Shown one piece after another: positions 26,409 to 34,928 of a stretch of DNA of 64,000 bases. A program made the translations under genes and the position numbers. Positions within the stretch are counted from its first letter, which is position 1; every line of letters begins with the position of its first letter. Below the pieces are notes generated by a model. It had not been told where the DNA came from. It worked only from the letters and a program-made list of their open reading frames with translations, and made no database searches. The DNA lies in NCBI GenBank assembly GCA_910585865.1, contig CAJUGO010000003.1, forward strand, positions 62,001 to 126,000, in the 5' to 3' direction. The stretch comes from an uncultured Ruminococcus sp. GTDB taxonomy: Bacteria; Bacillota; Clostridia; Oscillospirales; Acutalibacteraceae.

Positions 26409-26984
26409 TTAAAGGGACTGTCTTTTTAATTTCCAGTCAAAAATATTATTCTTTTTAACCATAAATGCTTTATCTGCAAGATTTGCAAGCGGGGTGTCAC
26501 TGTAACTGTCAGAATAAAAATTATGAATTTGACTGTTAGGAAAAACTTCATAAAATCTTCTGACTTTTTCCTTACCATGACAGTTAATGCCGCTGTATTT
26601 ATAATTTTCCGTACTGACTTCAGATGCAATAAGATATTTTATACCCAGTTTTTTGCACATAGGTTCAAGCAAAAATTTCGGCGAGGCAGATATAATAACA
26701 TCATCATCATTTTTTTGATTGATATAAAATTTCTTAATTTTGTTTTGATTTTTATTCCAGAAGTCATTGACATCTTTTTTAATGTCACAGTACTTGAGAA
26801 ATCGGTACATTTTTTCTTTAAAATCTGTTTTAGTACCAATTTTAAAAATATAAAATTTAATAGTTGATAGAATAAGAGAAGGAAACAGGAGCACAATCTT
26901 CTTGTGGCGTTTAAGTGAGAATAAATAGAAGTCAGCAGTTGAGTCTCCATTATAAATTGTGTTGTCAAAATCATAAACATTCAT
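26409..26984 (-). CDS. HAD-superfamily phosphatase, subfamily IB
   Basis: A 191-residue HAD hydrolase. Motif I is VYDFDNTIYNGDST with the nucleophile and acid Asp pair. Motif II is the Ser in IISASPKFLLEP, and motif IV is YSDSYSDTPLANLAD. The region between (KRHKKIVLLFPSLILS) is hydrophobic and helical, as in the SerB-like IB group that includes lysophosphatidate and phosphoserine phosphatases. The substrate cannot be told. It is transcribed against its neighbours from its own promoter at 27029-27057. Confidence 0.85.
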   Translation of the reverse strand: MNVYDFDNTIYNGDSTADFYLFSLKRHKKIVLLFPSLILSTIKFYIFKIGTKTDFKEKMYRFLKYCDIKKDVNDFWNKNQNKIKKFYINQKNDDDVIISASPKFLLEPMCKKLGIKYLIASEVSTENYKYSGINCHGKEKVRRFYEVFPNSQIHNFYSDSYSDTPLANLADKAFMVKKNNIFDWKLKRQSL

Positions 26985-27028
26985 AAAATCTTCACTTCTC
27001 TTACACAGTTTTATTGCTTATGTGTCAT

Positions 27029-27057
27029 ATTATAATACTGTATTTTTGCATTTTCAA
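27029..27057 (-). promoter_or_regulatory. Probable sigma-A promoter of the HAD phosphatase
   Basis: Read on the reverse strand, TTGAAA (27052-27057) and TATAAT (27029-27034) are 17 bases apart. The start codon at 26984 lies about 40 bases downstream. It is divergent from the promoter at 27075. Confidence 0.65.
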
Positions 27058-27074
27058 GTGCATTTTTGCTTTTA

Positions 27075-27103
27075 TTGCATTTTATCAAAAACTGTAGTAT
27101 AAT
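27075..27103 (+). promoter_or_regulatory. Probable sigma-A promoter of the DUF5685-DnaJ operon
   Basis: TTGCAT (27075-27080), a 17-base spacer and TATAAT (27098-27103) precede an AAGGAG ribosome-binding site and the GTG at 27139. It lies back to back with the HAD promoter, 17 bases between the two -35 boxes. Confidence 0.7.
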
Positions 27104-27138
27104 TATAATGAGTAAATTTATAATTAAGGAGAAAAACA

Positions 27139-28011
27139 GTGTTTGGTTATTTGCAGGTTCAGAAAAGTGAGCTTTTAGTTCGTGAGCTTGAAGCATATAA
27201 GGCAGTATATTGCGGACTTTGCAAACAAATGGGAAGAGATTATTCTTTTTTGACGCGGTTCAGTCTTAGTTATGACTGCACATTTTATGCTATGCTTCTT
27301 ATGTCTTTGGATCGTTCCTGCACTGGCTTTAAAGATGGCAGATGTACCTGTAATCCTATTAAGAAGTGTAAGTATGCGCTGTCTGACAGCGATTCTTACC
27401 ATAAAGCGGCTGCTTTCTCTGTGATATCTGTTTATTACAAATTAAAGGATGATATTTCTGACGGTAAATTTTTCAAAAAGCTTGCCTGCAGAATGTTAAT
27501 GCCGCTTTTCTCACATTGGCGTAAAAATGCAGCAAAGAAATATTCTGATATTGATAAATTTGCAGAGCAAATGATGGATATGCAGTATGAAGCTGAGCAC
27601 TGCAATGAAAGTTCAATTGATATGTCAGCTCATCCTACTGCTTTTATGATTGCCAATCTTTTTTCGCTCGAAGCCAAAAACGAAACAGAGAAAAGAATAT
27701 ATTATGAATTTGGTTATCACATGGGAAGATGGATTTATCTTATTGATGCTGCAGACGATATAACTAAAGATATAAAAAACAATAATTTTAATCCTTTTGT
27801 CAATAGGAGAACAGGAGAAATCAAATCGGGAGAGTATATATCTTCAGTTCTTAATCAGTCTCTTGCACGTGCTTATGAAGCATATAATCTTATAGATATT
27901 GTGGATTTTAAAGGAATTTTAGATAATATGATATTACTTGGGTTCCCAAATGTACAAAACAAAGTAACAGATAAAATTAATACGGAGGCTAATAATGAAA
28001 AATCCTTATGA
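27139..28011 (+). CDS. DUF5685 family protein
   Basis: A 290-residue, mostly helical cytoplasmic protein. It begins MFGYLQVQKSELLVRELEAY and has the paired Cys of YKAVYCGLCKQMGRDY, plus a Cys-rich loop (CTGFKDGRCTCNPIKKCKYA) at about 55-75. Near residues 200-215, GRWIYLIDAADDITKD holds Asp residues in a helix. I recognise this as the clostridial DUF5685 family, function unknown; a metal or cluster site is possible given the six or more Cys. The start is GTG after AAGGAG. Its end overlaps the DnaJ-like gene by 17 bases. Confidence 0.75.
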   Translation: MFGYLQVQKSELLVRELEAYKAVYCGLCKQMGRDYSFLTRFSLSYDCTFYAMLLMSLDRSCTGFKDGRCTCNPIKKCKYALSDSDSYHKAAAFSVISVYYKLKDDISDGKFFKKLACRMLMPLFSHWRKNAAKKYSDIDKFAEQMMDMQYEAEHCNESSIDMSAHPTAFMIANLFSLEAKNETEKRIYYEFGYHMGRWIYLIDAADDITKDIKNNNFNPFVNRRTGEIKSGEYISSVLNQSLARAYEAYNLIDIVDFKGILDNMILLGFPNVQNKVTDKINTEANNEKSL

Positions 28012-28615
28012 GATACTGGGAGTATCTGAAAACGCAACAGATGAAGAAATAAAAACTGCGTACAGAAATCTGGCTAAAAAATATCACCCTGATAATTACA
28101 CTGACAGTCCGCTTGTTGATATAGCTGAAGAGAAAATGAAAGAAATCAATGCGGCATACGATGAAATAAACCAGATGAGAAATAAGGGCAGAGGCAGCGG
28201 ATCTAACAACAGTAGCTACAATTCAGCAGGTTACGGCAGCACATCATCTTCTCAGTTTTATAATGTCAGAATTTATATTCAGCGAAACATGATAGATCAG
28301 GCAGAGCAAATTCTTGATACAACGCCTCAAGGCAACAGAACGGCGGAATGGTTTTATCTTAAGGGAATGTGCGCTTTTCGCAAGGGATGGAATGAGCAGG
28401 CTTTTAATAACTTTACTACTGCCTGCAATATGGATCCGAACAATGCGGAATATCGTGCAGCGCTAAATAATATGCAAAATCAGAGAACATATAATTACGG
28501 AGGATACAATCAGTCAAATCCTAATATCGGGGGATATAACTGTTCCTGTTGTGATATATGTGCGGGAATGATGTGTGCAGATTGTCTTTGTGACTGTTGC
28601 AGGGTTGGTTGTTAA
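27995..28615 (+). CDS. DnaJ-domain protein with TPR-like middle and Cys-rich tail
   Basis: A 206-residue protein with an N-terminal J domain (about 1-60; YEILGVSENATDEEIKTAYR, HPD at 31-33), so it can stimulate an Hsp70. A Gly/Ser/Asn linker (about 62-85) leads to a TPR-like helical part (QAEQILDTT, GMCAFRKGWNEQAFNNFTTA). The last 25 residues are strikingly Cys-rich (about nine Cys in the final 24). It lacks the zinc-finger and client domains of true DnaJ, so it is a specialised co-chaperone, probably working with the overlapping DUF5685 gene. Confidence 0.85.
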   Translation: MKNPYEILGVSENATDEEIKTAYRNLAKKYHPDNYTDSPLVDIAEEKMKEINAAYDEINQMRNKGRGSGSNNSSYNSAGYGSTSSSQFYNVRIYIQRNMIDQAEQILDTTPQGNRTAEWFYLKGMCAFRKGWNEQAFNNFTTACNMDPNNAEYRAALNNMQNQRTYNYGGYNQSNPNIGGYNCSCCDICAGMMCADCLCDCCRVGC

Positions 28616-28617
28616 AG

Positions 28618-29172
28618 ATGAAAGGCAAAGGTATAAAAAAATCGACATTCCGTATCGCATTGTGCAGTATAGTGTCCGCATTGTCATTGGTATTAATGTT
28701 AATTACTGCACTTGTTCCGATAGGAACATATGCATTTCCATGCTTTGCAGGTGTTTTTATTGTTGCAATTGTCATAGAGTACGGATGTAAATGGGCTCTG
28801 GGTGTTTACGCGGTAGTGTCTGTCCTGTCACTTTTTTTTGTAGGAGACAAGGAGGCTGTGCTGTATTTTATAGCATTATTCGGTTACTATCCGATTTTAA
28901 AAGGAATAATAGAGGGTAAGCTGACAAATAAGATTATGCAGTATTTTGCTAAATTTATTGTATTTAATGCTGCAGCAATAGGCTCTTTTTTTGCAGCGTT
29001 ATCTTTGCTCTCAATTCCTGCTGAGGAATTCGAAATTTTAGGAGTTTATTTGCCTTGGGTGTTTCTTGCGGCCGGTAATATTTTCTTTTTAATCTACGAT
29101 TACGCCGTAACTGTTTTTATAATTCAGTATGTTCGGAGAATACGGGAGAGGCTTTTTAAGAATTCCCGGTAA
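28618..29172 (+). CDS. Integral membrane protein of unknown function
   Basis: A 184-residue protein with about five membrane helices (for example ALCSIVSALSLVLMLITALV and GVYAVVSVLSLFFVG). The ends are basic (KGKGIKKS and RRIRERLFKNSR). The pattern resembles ECF-type S components and related small membrane proteins, but no specific motif is seen. An in-frame TTG at 28597 exists; the ATG at 28618 just after the DnaJ stop is preferred. It is the third gene of the DUF5685-DnaJ operon. Confidence 0.7.
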   Translation: MKGKGIKKSTFRIALCSIVSALSLVLMLITALVPIGTYAFPCFAGVFIVAIVIEYGCKWALGVYAVVSVLSLFFVGDKEAVLYFIALFGYYPILKGIIEGKLTNKIMQYFAKFIVFNAAAIGSFFAALSLLSIPAEEFEILGVYLPWVFLAAGNIFFLIYDYAVTVFIIQYVRRIRERLFKNSR

Positions 29173-29176
29173 TTTG

Positions 29177-29205
29177 TTGATTTATGACAGTAAAAATGAT
29201 ATAAT
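29177..29205 (+). promoter_or_regulatory. Probable sigma-A promoter of the SH3/lysozyme gene
   Basis: TTGATT (29177-29182), 17 bases, TATAAT (29200-29205). The -35 context TGTTGATTTATGACAG matches the other two TTGATT promoters. It lies after the membrane-protein stop and before the start at 29273. Confidence 0.7.
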
Positions 29206-29272
29206 ATAATATTATAAATGAAAAAATAAAATTTTAAATTTACAAGAAGTTTTGAATGAAACAGGTGATATG

Positions 29273-31747
29273 ATGAAACAGAAAATATTTATACGAATAA
29301 TTTCTATCGTTCTCGCTGCTGTCCTGTTGTTATCTGTAGTATTTGTTGCGGTTACTTCACTGTCTGCAAATGCAGCCTTATTGTCCGATGAGTCGCAAAC
29401 TACAGGTGCGCAGATTGAACCTGATGAGTCAATAGGCGCAAGTTCATCAGGTAACGCAAGCGGATACATTAATGCGGATTATGTAAATCTCCGCAGCGGT
29501 GCAGGCACAAATTATTCAGTTGTGATTTGCATGAGAAAGAATACTAAGTTTACATTTGTCAGTACTACTTTGTATAATAAAAACTGGTATAAAATAAAAC
29601 TTAATGACGGCAAGACCGGCTATGTACATAAAGATTATGCAAAAAAAGATTCTGTGTCCACAACAAATCCGCCATCGTCGTCTTCTGCAACAGGATATGT
29701 TACTGACGATTATGTGAATCTTCGCAGCGGTGCAGGTACAAATTACTCGGTTATAACCTGTATGAGAAAAAATACTAAGTTTACATTTGTCAGTACTTCA
29801 CTGTATAGCACAAACTGGTATAAGATAAAACTTAATGATGGTAAGACAGGCTATGTACATAAAGATTATGTAAAAAAAGACTCTGTGTCCACGACAAATC
29901 CGCCATCGTCGTCTTCTGCAACAGGATATGTTACTGACGATTATGTGAATCTTCGCAGCGGTGCAGGTACAAATTACTCGGTTATAACCTGTATGAGAAA
30001 AAATACTAAGTTTACATTTGTCAGTACTTCACTGTATAGCACAAATTGGTATAAGATAAAGCTTAATGATGGTAAGACAGGCTATGTGCATAAAGATTAT
30101 GTGAAAAAAGACTCTGTGTCTACGACAAATCCACCCGCAACGCAGCCATCAACAAATCCCTCTGTTCAGCCTACAACTGCACCTGTTTCAACAGGAAAAA
30201 TAAGCCTGTCGGAAACAAGTAAAACTATTTATAAAGGCAATGTATATGCGCTTACAGCAGTATGTTCCGGTTCAGTAAGCTGGAGCAGTTCGGATAAAAA
30301 CGTTGCTACAGTATCAGGCGGTGTTGTTACTGCCAAGGAAAACGGTACTGCAACAATTACTGCAAAAAGCGGTTCTAATTCAGCATCATGCAAAATTACC
30401 GTAAAGACCGGATCATATGTACACATATCAAATGCTAATGTTTCGATGAGGTGGGGCAAGTCTATAAGACTTCGTTCCAATACGAGCGGTGTTAAGTGGT
30501 CATCATCAAACAATAAAATTGCAACGGTTAACAATGGTATTGTAGACACAAAAGGTAAGGGAAAAGCAACAATTACAGCATATACTTCGAGCGGTGCGGC
30601 TACTTGCCTCATTGATGTTATAGGTCGTGATAATATAAGGTTCTGCTATGCTTCACCTAACTCAGCCCCGCTTAATTCAACTGTAACTTTTAAAGCTGTT
30701 ACGGATACAGACAGAAATGCTGTTAGATTTGTCGTATCAAACGGTTCAACATCATATACTGTCGAAGCAAATAAGAAAACAAAAGATGGCAATAACTACA
30801 TTTGGACAGGCTCGAAAGCTATTTCAAAGTCAGGCAAGTGGACTGTTAAAGCTTATGCAAAATACAAGACTTCAACTCAGTATCTTACAACTCCTGTAAA
30901 CGGAGAAGGAGAAGTGTTTGTAACAACATCAAGTGATAAGACAACTACGGTTTGCTCAGAACGCAGAGCAAGTGATGAAGTAATTAACCTTATTGCAAAT
31001 TATGAAGGATTCTTGTCTTCGGTTACAGCAGACAGTATTACATCCGATCCTACACTAGGTTATGGCAAGGTTGTAACAGTGGGAGAACAGTTCTATAATA
31101 ACCTTACTAAGAATGAAGCATATGCTTATCTTTGTCAAACTGTTAATTCCGGGGGTTACACGACAAGGACGAATAAATATCTGCTTGATAATGGAGTGAA
31201 GTTCAACCAACGTCAGTTTGATGCACTTGTATGTTTTACATATAATGTAGGTGCAGGTGTTATTTACAACGATTCTGAAATTCAGTCAGTTTTGCTTAAT
31301 ACGGCAGGGGCTGGATCTTCTGCAGATGCTGGCAAGGCAGGTTATGTTAATTCTGACGGAGTAAATCTCAGAAGCGGAGCAGGTACAAATTATTCTGTGC
31401 TGACATGTATGTCGGCAAATACAAAGTTTACTTTTGTTGACGGTAAAGTGTATAATTCAAACTGGTATAAAATTAAACTTTCAAATGGTACTACAGGGTA
31501 TATTTATAAGACATATGTTTCTGTATCAGGCGGTTCAAGAGATTTAAATAATATAAACAAACAGGATTATTTGGACGCATTTTTACAATATCATCATGCA
31601 GCTGGTTCCTGCTACTGGGGTCTCCTTTACAGAAGGATAGATGAGGCAGAAGTATTTTTCTATGGTGATTATGACCGTGACGGCGAATATAACTATAATC
31701 ATTTTTCTTTCGCCTGCTATGCAAACAAAAACTTTAAAATAGGTTAA
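29273..31747 (+). CDS. Secreted SH3/Ig-like protein with a split GH24 lysozyme domain
   Basis: An exported protein of about 824 residues. The signal peptide is about 1-35 (hydrophobic AAVLLLSVVFVAVTSL, ANA cut). Three bacterial SH3 domains (about 63-290) are joined by Ser/Thr/Pro linkers, followed by two BIG2-like Ig domains (about 305-455), a further beta domain (to about 550) and a GH24 phage-type lysozyme domain (from about 565: NYEGF, DPTLGYG, FNQRQFDALVCFTYNVG). A fourth SH3 (about 686-752) is inserted before the lysozyme's C-terminal part (LLYRRIDEAEVFFYG). It probably binds and cuts peptidoglycan. Starts at 29252 (TTG) and 29270 are alternatives. Confidence 0.85.
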   Translation: MKQKIFIRIISIVLAAVLLLSVVFVAVTSLSANAALLSDESQTTGAQIEPDESIGASSSGNASGYINADYVNLRSGAGTNYSVVICMRKNTKFTFVSTTLYNKNWYKIKLNDGKTGYVHKDYAKKDSVSTTNPPSSSSATGYVTDDYVNLRSGAGTNYSVITCMRKNTKFTFVSTSLYSTNWYKIKLNDGKTGYVHKDYVKKDSVSTTNPPSSSSATGYVTDDYVNLRSGAGTNYSVITCMRKNTKFTFVSTSLYSTNWYKIKLNDGKTGYVHKDYVKKDSVSTTNPPATQPSTNPSVQPTTAPVSTGKISLSETSKTIYKGNVYALTAVCSGSVSWSSSDKNVATVSGGVVTAKENGTATITAKSGSNSASCKITVKTGSYVHISNANVSMRWGKSIRLRSNTSGVKWSSSNNKIATVNNGIVDTKGKGKATITAYTSSGAATCLIDVIGRDNIRFCYASPNSAPLNSTVTFKAVTDTDRNAVRFVVSNGSTSYTVEANKKTKDGNNYIWTGSKAISKSGKWTVKAYAKYKTSTQYLTTPVNGEGEVFVTTSSDKTTTVCSERRASDEVINLIANYEGFLSSVTADSITSDPTLGYGKVVTVGEQFYNNLTKNEAYAYLCQTVNSGGYTTRTNKYLLDNGVKFNQRQFDALVCFTYNVGAGVIYNDSEIQSVLLNTAGAGSSADAGKAGYVNSDGVNLRSGAGTNYSVLTCMSANTKFTFVDGKVYNSNWYKIKLSNGTTGYIYKTYVSVSGGSRDLNNINKQDYLDAFLQYHHAAGSCYWGLLYRRIDEAEVFFYGDYDRDGEYNYNHFSFACYANKNFKIG
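29462..30154 (+). repeat. Three tandem 231-bp repeats encoding SH3 domains
   Basis: Units start at about 29462, 29693 and 29924, each exactly 231 bases (77 codons). The second and third differ by only a handful of bases, mostly silent; the first is more divergent. This points to a recent in-frame duplication in the SH3 array of the lysozyme protein. Recombination could change the copy number. Confidence 0.9.
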
Positions 31748-31765
31748 AAGTAAGAAGGTTAATTT

Positions 31766-32566
31766 ATGAAAAAGATAGGATTTATAGGCGCAGGAAATAT
31801 GGCGACAGCCATAATAAAGGGACTTATATCACAATACGGCGGAAAGTCAGACTTTATCAATGTTTTTGATTTAAGCGCCCAAAAGTGCGACATTATGAAG
31901 GATATGGGTGCAAATGTTTTCAAGAGTTGTGCTGAAGTAATTGAAAACAGTTCCATTATTGTTCTTGCGGTTAAGCCTCAGAATTATGCAGAAGTTCTCG
32001 GCTCTGTAAAAGATGTAATTAATATTGATAAGACAATTGTTTCGATTGCAGCCGGAATATCTATTTCGTATGTTCAAAATATGCTTGGCTGTAACTGTCC
32101 GGTTGTGCGTGTAATGCCAAACACTCCTTTGCTCTTGAAAAAAGGAGCATCTGCACTTTGTCCATCAGAAAATATAAGTGATGAAGACAGAGATATTGTA
32201 TATAATATGTTTGCAGGCAGCGGTGTATGTGAGTACATTACCGAGGAGCATATGAATGAAATTATAGCAGTCAATGGCAGCAGTCCTGCTTATATTTATC
32301 TTTTTGCTAAAGCTATGGCTGACTATGCTGAAAACTGCGGTATTGATTATAAACAGGCGATGAACCTTATTTGTGCAGTGTTTGAGGGTTCTGCTGCAAT
32401 GCTGAGAGACAGCGGTGACAGTGCAGATGTTCTTATAGAAAAGGTAAGCTCAAAAGGAGGAACAACAATTGCTGCTCTTGAAAGGCTTAAAGAGCATGGT
32501 TTTTATGAAGCAATTTTGGACGCTATGGATGCCTGCACAAAAAGAGCAGAAGAACTTGGTAAATAA
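31766..32566 (+). CDS. proC: Pyrroline-5-carboxylate reductase
   Basis: A 266-residue P5C reductase, the last step of proline synthesis, using NAD(P)H in the cytosol. The Rossmann motif GFIGAGNMATAIIKGL opens the protein. VRVMPNTPLLLKKGASALC lies in the middle and VSSKGGTTIAALERLKEHGF near the end gives the family signature. Length is normal. It follows the lysozyme gene by 18 bases with no terminator between, so it may be read from the same transcript. Confidence 0.96.
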   Translation: MKKIGFIGAGNMATAIIKGLISQYGGKSDFINVFDLSAQKCDIMKDMGANVFKSCAEVIENSSIIVLAVKPQNYAEVLGSVKDVINIDKTIVSIAAGISISYVQNMLGCNCPVVRVMPNTPLLLKKGASALCPSENISDEDRDIVYNMFAGSGVCEYITEEHMNEIIAVNGSSPAYIYLFAKAMADYAENCGIDYKQAMNLICAVFEGSAAMLRDSGDSADVLIEKVSSKGGTTIAALERLKEHGFYEAILDAMDACTKRAEELGK

Positions 32567-32584
32567 GTTTTCATAAAATAAAAG

Positions 32585-32629
32585 CATTCTACATAAGATT
32601 TAGAAGGACAACCTAAATCGAAAGGAATG
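32585..32629 (+). promoter_or_regulatory. Small two-part hairpin before the SpoIIM-like gene
   Basis: GATTTAG (32597-32603) pairs with CTAAATC (32613-32619), and the outer CATTC (32585-32589) with GAATG (32625-32629). The AAAGGA ribosome-binding site lies in the outer right arm region, 6-10 bases before the ATG. It may be a weak terminator or attenuator; no T-run follows. Confidence 0.35.
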
Positions 32630-32634
32630 TTTTT

Positions 32635-33309
32635 ATGAAAGGTATAGTATTTTCATTTAAAAAGCACGAATTGAGCAAAAGCGGATACAACAAAAGACTT
32701 ACTTTATCCGGAATTTTCTATCTGTTTAAGCGATACGGAATACGAATTATGTTTATTTCGGTATTTTTAATTGGGCTTACTGCTGGTTCTTTTTATGCAG
32801 ATAATTCTGATAAAGCTATGCTTAATTCGCTTGATTTTTTGTTTACTACTAATCTTGATGTACGGCTGGCACAGAACGCAGTAGGTACTTTCTGTGCTTG
32901 CTTTGCATCTGATTTTATTTTTATATTTTCAGTATTTTTATTGGGGCTTGCTCCTTGGGGAATACCTGTCATGCCTTTTGTTATTATGTTTAAAGGGTTT
33001 GGTACAGGTCTTACTGCCGGTTATTTGTTTATTACATATTCATTAAAAGGAGTAGGTTTTTATCTTATAGTTTTGCTGCCGGGAACTTTTTTATTTTGCC
33101 TTGCGCTGGTAGTGTTATCATCTGCCGCTTTTATAAGTTCAAAACGGATGTTTTTTAATGTTATAAGCAGCAGTGTACCTAAAAGTCCTTTGCGATACAG
33201 TATAATTGATTTTTGTTCCCGTTCAATATCTGCCTTAATTATGACATTTTGTTCAGCTCTGCTTGATGCTGTTTTATGGACATTATTTGCGGGGATATTT
33301 AATTTTTAA
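32635..33309 (+). CDS. SpoIIM-family membrane protein
   Basis: A 224-residue membrane protein with about five helices. The conserved core MPFVIMFKGFGTGLTAGYLF is typical of the stage II sporulation protein M family (DUF95). In Bacillus SpoIIM, with SpoIID and SpoIIP, thins septal peptidoglycan so that the mother cell can engulf the forespore. A first helix (FISVFLIGLTAGSFYA) after a basic start fits the family. SpoIID and SpoIIP are not adjacent, and non-sporulation relatives exist, so the exact role is not certain. Confidence 0.75.
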   Translation: MKGIVFSFKKHELSKSGYNKRLTLSGIFYLFKRYGIRIMFISVFLIGLTAGSFYADNSDKAMLNSLDFLFTTNLDVRLAQNAVGTFCACFASDFIFIFSVFLLGLAPWGIPVMPFVIMFKGFGTGLTAGYLFITYSLKGVGFYLIVLLPGTFLFCLALVVLSSAAFISSKRMFFNVISSSVPKSPLRYSIIDFCSRSISALIMTFCSALLDAVLWTLFAGIFNF

Positions 33310-33324
33310 ACCTCGGAGGGTATT

Positions 33325-34284
33325 ATGGCGTCTGAGAAAGCTACTATTGCTCTGACAAAATTTTTTTCATTATTATTTCATAATTTTTCAAAGCTTTTGC
33401 TTACAAATATTTTGTTTGGAATTCCGTTATCATTATTTTTTGGAATTTTTTGGCTTATAAATACATTGAGCGGATTAAATTCAATATTTATTTTATTTCT
33501 GACTGTGATACCGCTTTTTCCTTTTTATGCAGGTGTAGTTCAAGTTACTTCGCATATTGTCAGAGGTGAAAAAAGCATTAATGTTGCGGAAGATTTTATC
33601 AGCGGTGTAAAAAGTAATTTCTTAAGATTTTTTGTCCATGGTATTGTTTTTTATCTGGCTATTTTTTTCAGTTATTATTCAATTGTACTTTACAGTAAAA
33701 TGGGAGAGCAAAACGGTACTTTTTATGCATTGCTTGCGGTGTGTATTTTAATTTCCGTTTTTTTTCTGTTTGTATTTTTTTATGTACCGCCAATGACAGT
33801 TACTTTCGATATTTCGATGAAAAATATTTATAAAAACAGTGCATTAATGACTTTTGGTGAGCTTAAACATAATATTTTTGCTGTTTTTGGTTTGTTTATC
33901 CTTTTTCTTGTTTGTGTTACTGTGCTTTTTTGCTGTTATACTGAAATAGCCGTAACGATAGCTACAATAGTGCTCATGCTGTTTTTTGTTCCGTCTGTTA
34001 TGTCGTTTATTATTAATTCAGCTGTTTATAGATGTATGTATTCTATTATTGCAGAGAAAGACAAAAAGAGCGCAGGCATTGATAAAAAAATGGAGAACAG
34101 AAGGAAAGGGCAGTTTTTTGACGAAGAAGATGATGATAGTCCCAGTATTATTGAAGATTTTAATAATGTTGAGATTGATGAAAGCAAAGATGGCGATGAG
34201 TATATATTTTATAACGGAAAGATGATAAAAAGGAGTGTTCTTATAAAACTAAAAAAGGATGCTCAAAAAAAGGAAGGTGAATAA
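33325..34284 (+). CDS. Polytopic membrane protein with acidic cytoplasmic tail
   Basis: A 319-residue protein with about six membrane helices in the first 240 residues and then a hydrophilic tail with an acidic run (FFDEEDDDSPSIIEDFNNVE). The layout, with an amphipathic start, PLFPFYAGVVQVTSHIVRGE after two helices and a YVPPMTVTFD turn, recalls YesL/DUF624-type proteins; this is an impression and not a firm match. GGAGG precedes the ATG. It lies 15 bases after the SpoIIM-like gene and overlaps no neighbour when the next gene starts at 34286. Confidence 0.65.
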   Translation: MASEKATIALTKFFSLLFHNFSKLLLTNILFGIPLSLFFGIFWLINTLSGLNSIFILFLTVIPLFPFYAGVVQVTSHIVRGEKSINVAEDFISGVKSNFLRFFVHGIVFYLAIFFSYYSIVLYSKMGEQNGTFYALLAVCILISVFFLFVFFYVPPMTVTFDISMKNIYKNSALMTFGELKHNIFAVFGLFILFLVCVTVLFCCYTEIAVTIATIVLMLFFVPSVMSFIINSAVYRCMYSIIAEKDKKSAGIDKKMENRRKGQFFDEEDDDSPSIIEDFNNVEIDESKDGDEYIFYNGKMIKRSVLIKLKKDAQKKEGE

Positions 34285-34285
34285 T

Positions 34286-34912
34286 ATGGCAGCAAATCAC
34301 TATAAAAAAACATCTAAGGCACCCTTGATTATACTTATTTCGGTGTTAATTGTTGTTGTGGCTGCAATAATATTTGTTTTGATTTTCGTAAGTTCAGGTA
34401 ATAATACAAAACCTGTCTCAACAACGCAGAAGACAATTTCATCCGCTGCAGCGACTGCACAGTCAGTTCAGAATATTCCATCTGAAGCTGCTGATGTTAC
34501 AGATTATATTGCAGATACTACAAAAGAACAGGGGTATACTTCTGAGCAATCCACAAGAACAGATAATATCATTGTACCGACAATCAGCGGAGAGGAACAG
34601 GGAGAATATTTTACTTCCTCATTTTCTCCGTATAAAGCTGTTGACACTGTCACAGAATCTGAATGTTCTTTAAAAGAAGTATTTGGAAGTTCTTACAGCG
34701 GTGGTACAATTAGTTTTAAAGAAGACGGTACATTTTCAGATTCACTTAGTTTAACATCAGCAAATGCAGGAGCATACGCGGTTGAGGGTGACAGTATTGT
34801 GGCAACATATACAAATGACAAAAATATGATAATAAGTATTATTAAACGGGACGGAGATATACCTGTCGAAATTTCAATTAATTACGGCGGATATGAGGTG
34901 TTTTTAAGTTGA
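34286..34912 (+). CDS. Membrane-anchored protein with a small beta domain (paralogue A)
   Basis: A 208-residue protein with a basic start, one membrane helix (about 15-35, LIILISVLIVVVAAIIFVLI), a Thr/Ser/Ala-rich stalk (about 40-100) and a C-terminal beta domain with GGTISFKEDGTFSDSLSL and NYGGYEVFLS. It is a paralogue of the next gene. The frame runs back to 34259 but GGAAGGTGA sits correctly for the ATG at 34286. Function is unknown; the domain has a lipocalin-like strand pattern also seen in the protein at 23892. Confidence 0.7.
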   Translation: MAANHYKKTSKAPLIILISVLIVVVAAIIFVLIFVSSGNNTKPVSTTQKTISSAAATAQSVQNIPSEAADVTDYIADTTKEQGYTSEQSTRTDNIIVPTISGEEQGEYFTSSFSPYKAVDTVTESECSLKEVFGSSYSGGTISFKEDGTFSDSLSLTSANAGAYAVEGDSIVATYTNDKNMIISIIKRDGDIPVEISINYGGYEVFLS

Positions 34913-34928
34913 TAAATTGGTGATATTA

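Noticed and set aside
29462..30154. Tandem repeats considered as a CRISPR array
   Set aside because: The 231-base repeats are contiguous, in frame and encode SH3 domains; there are no spacers.
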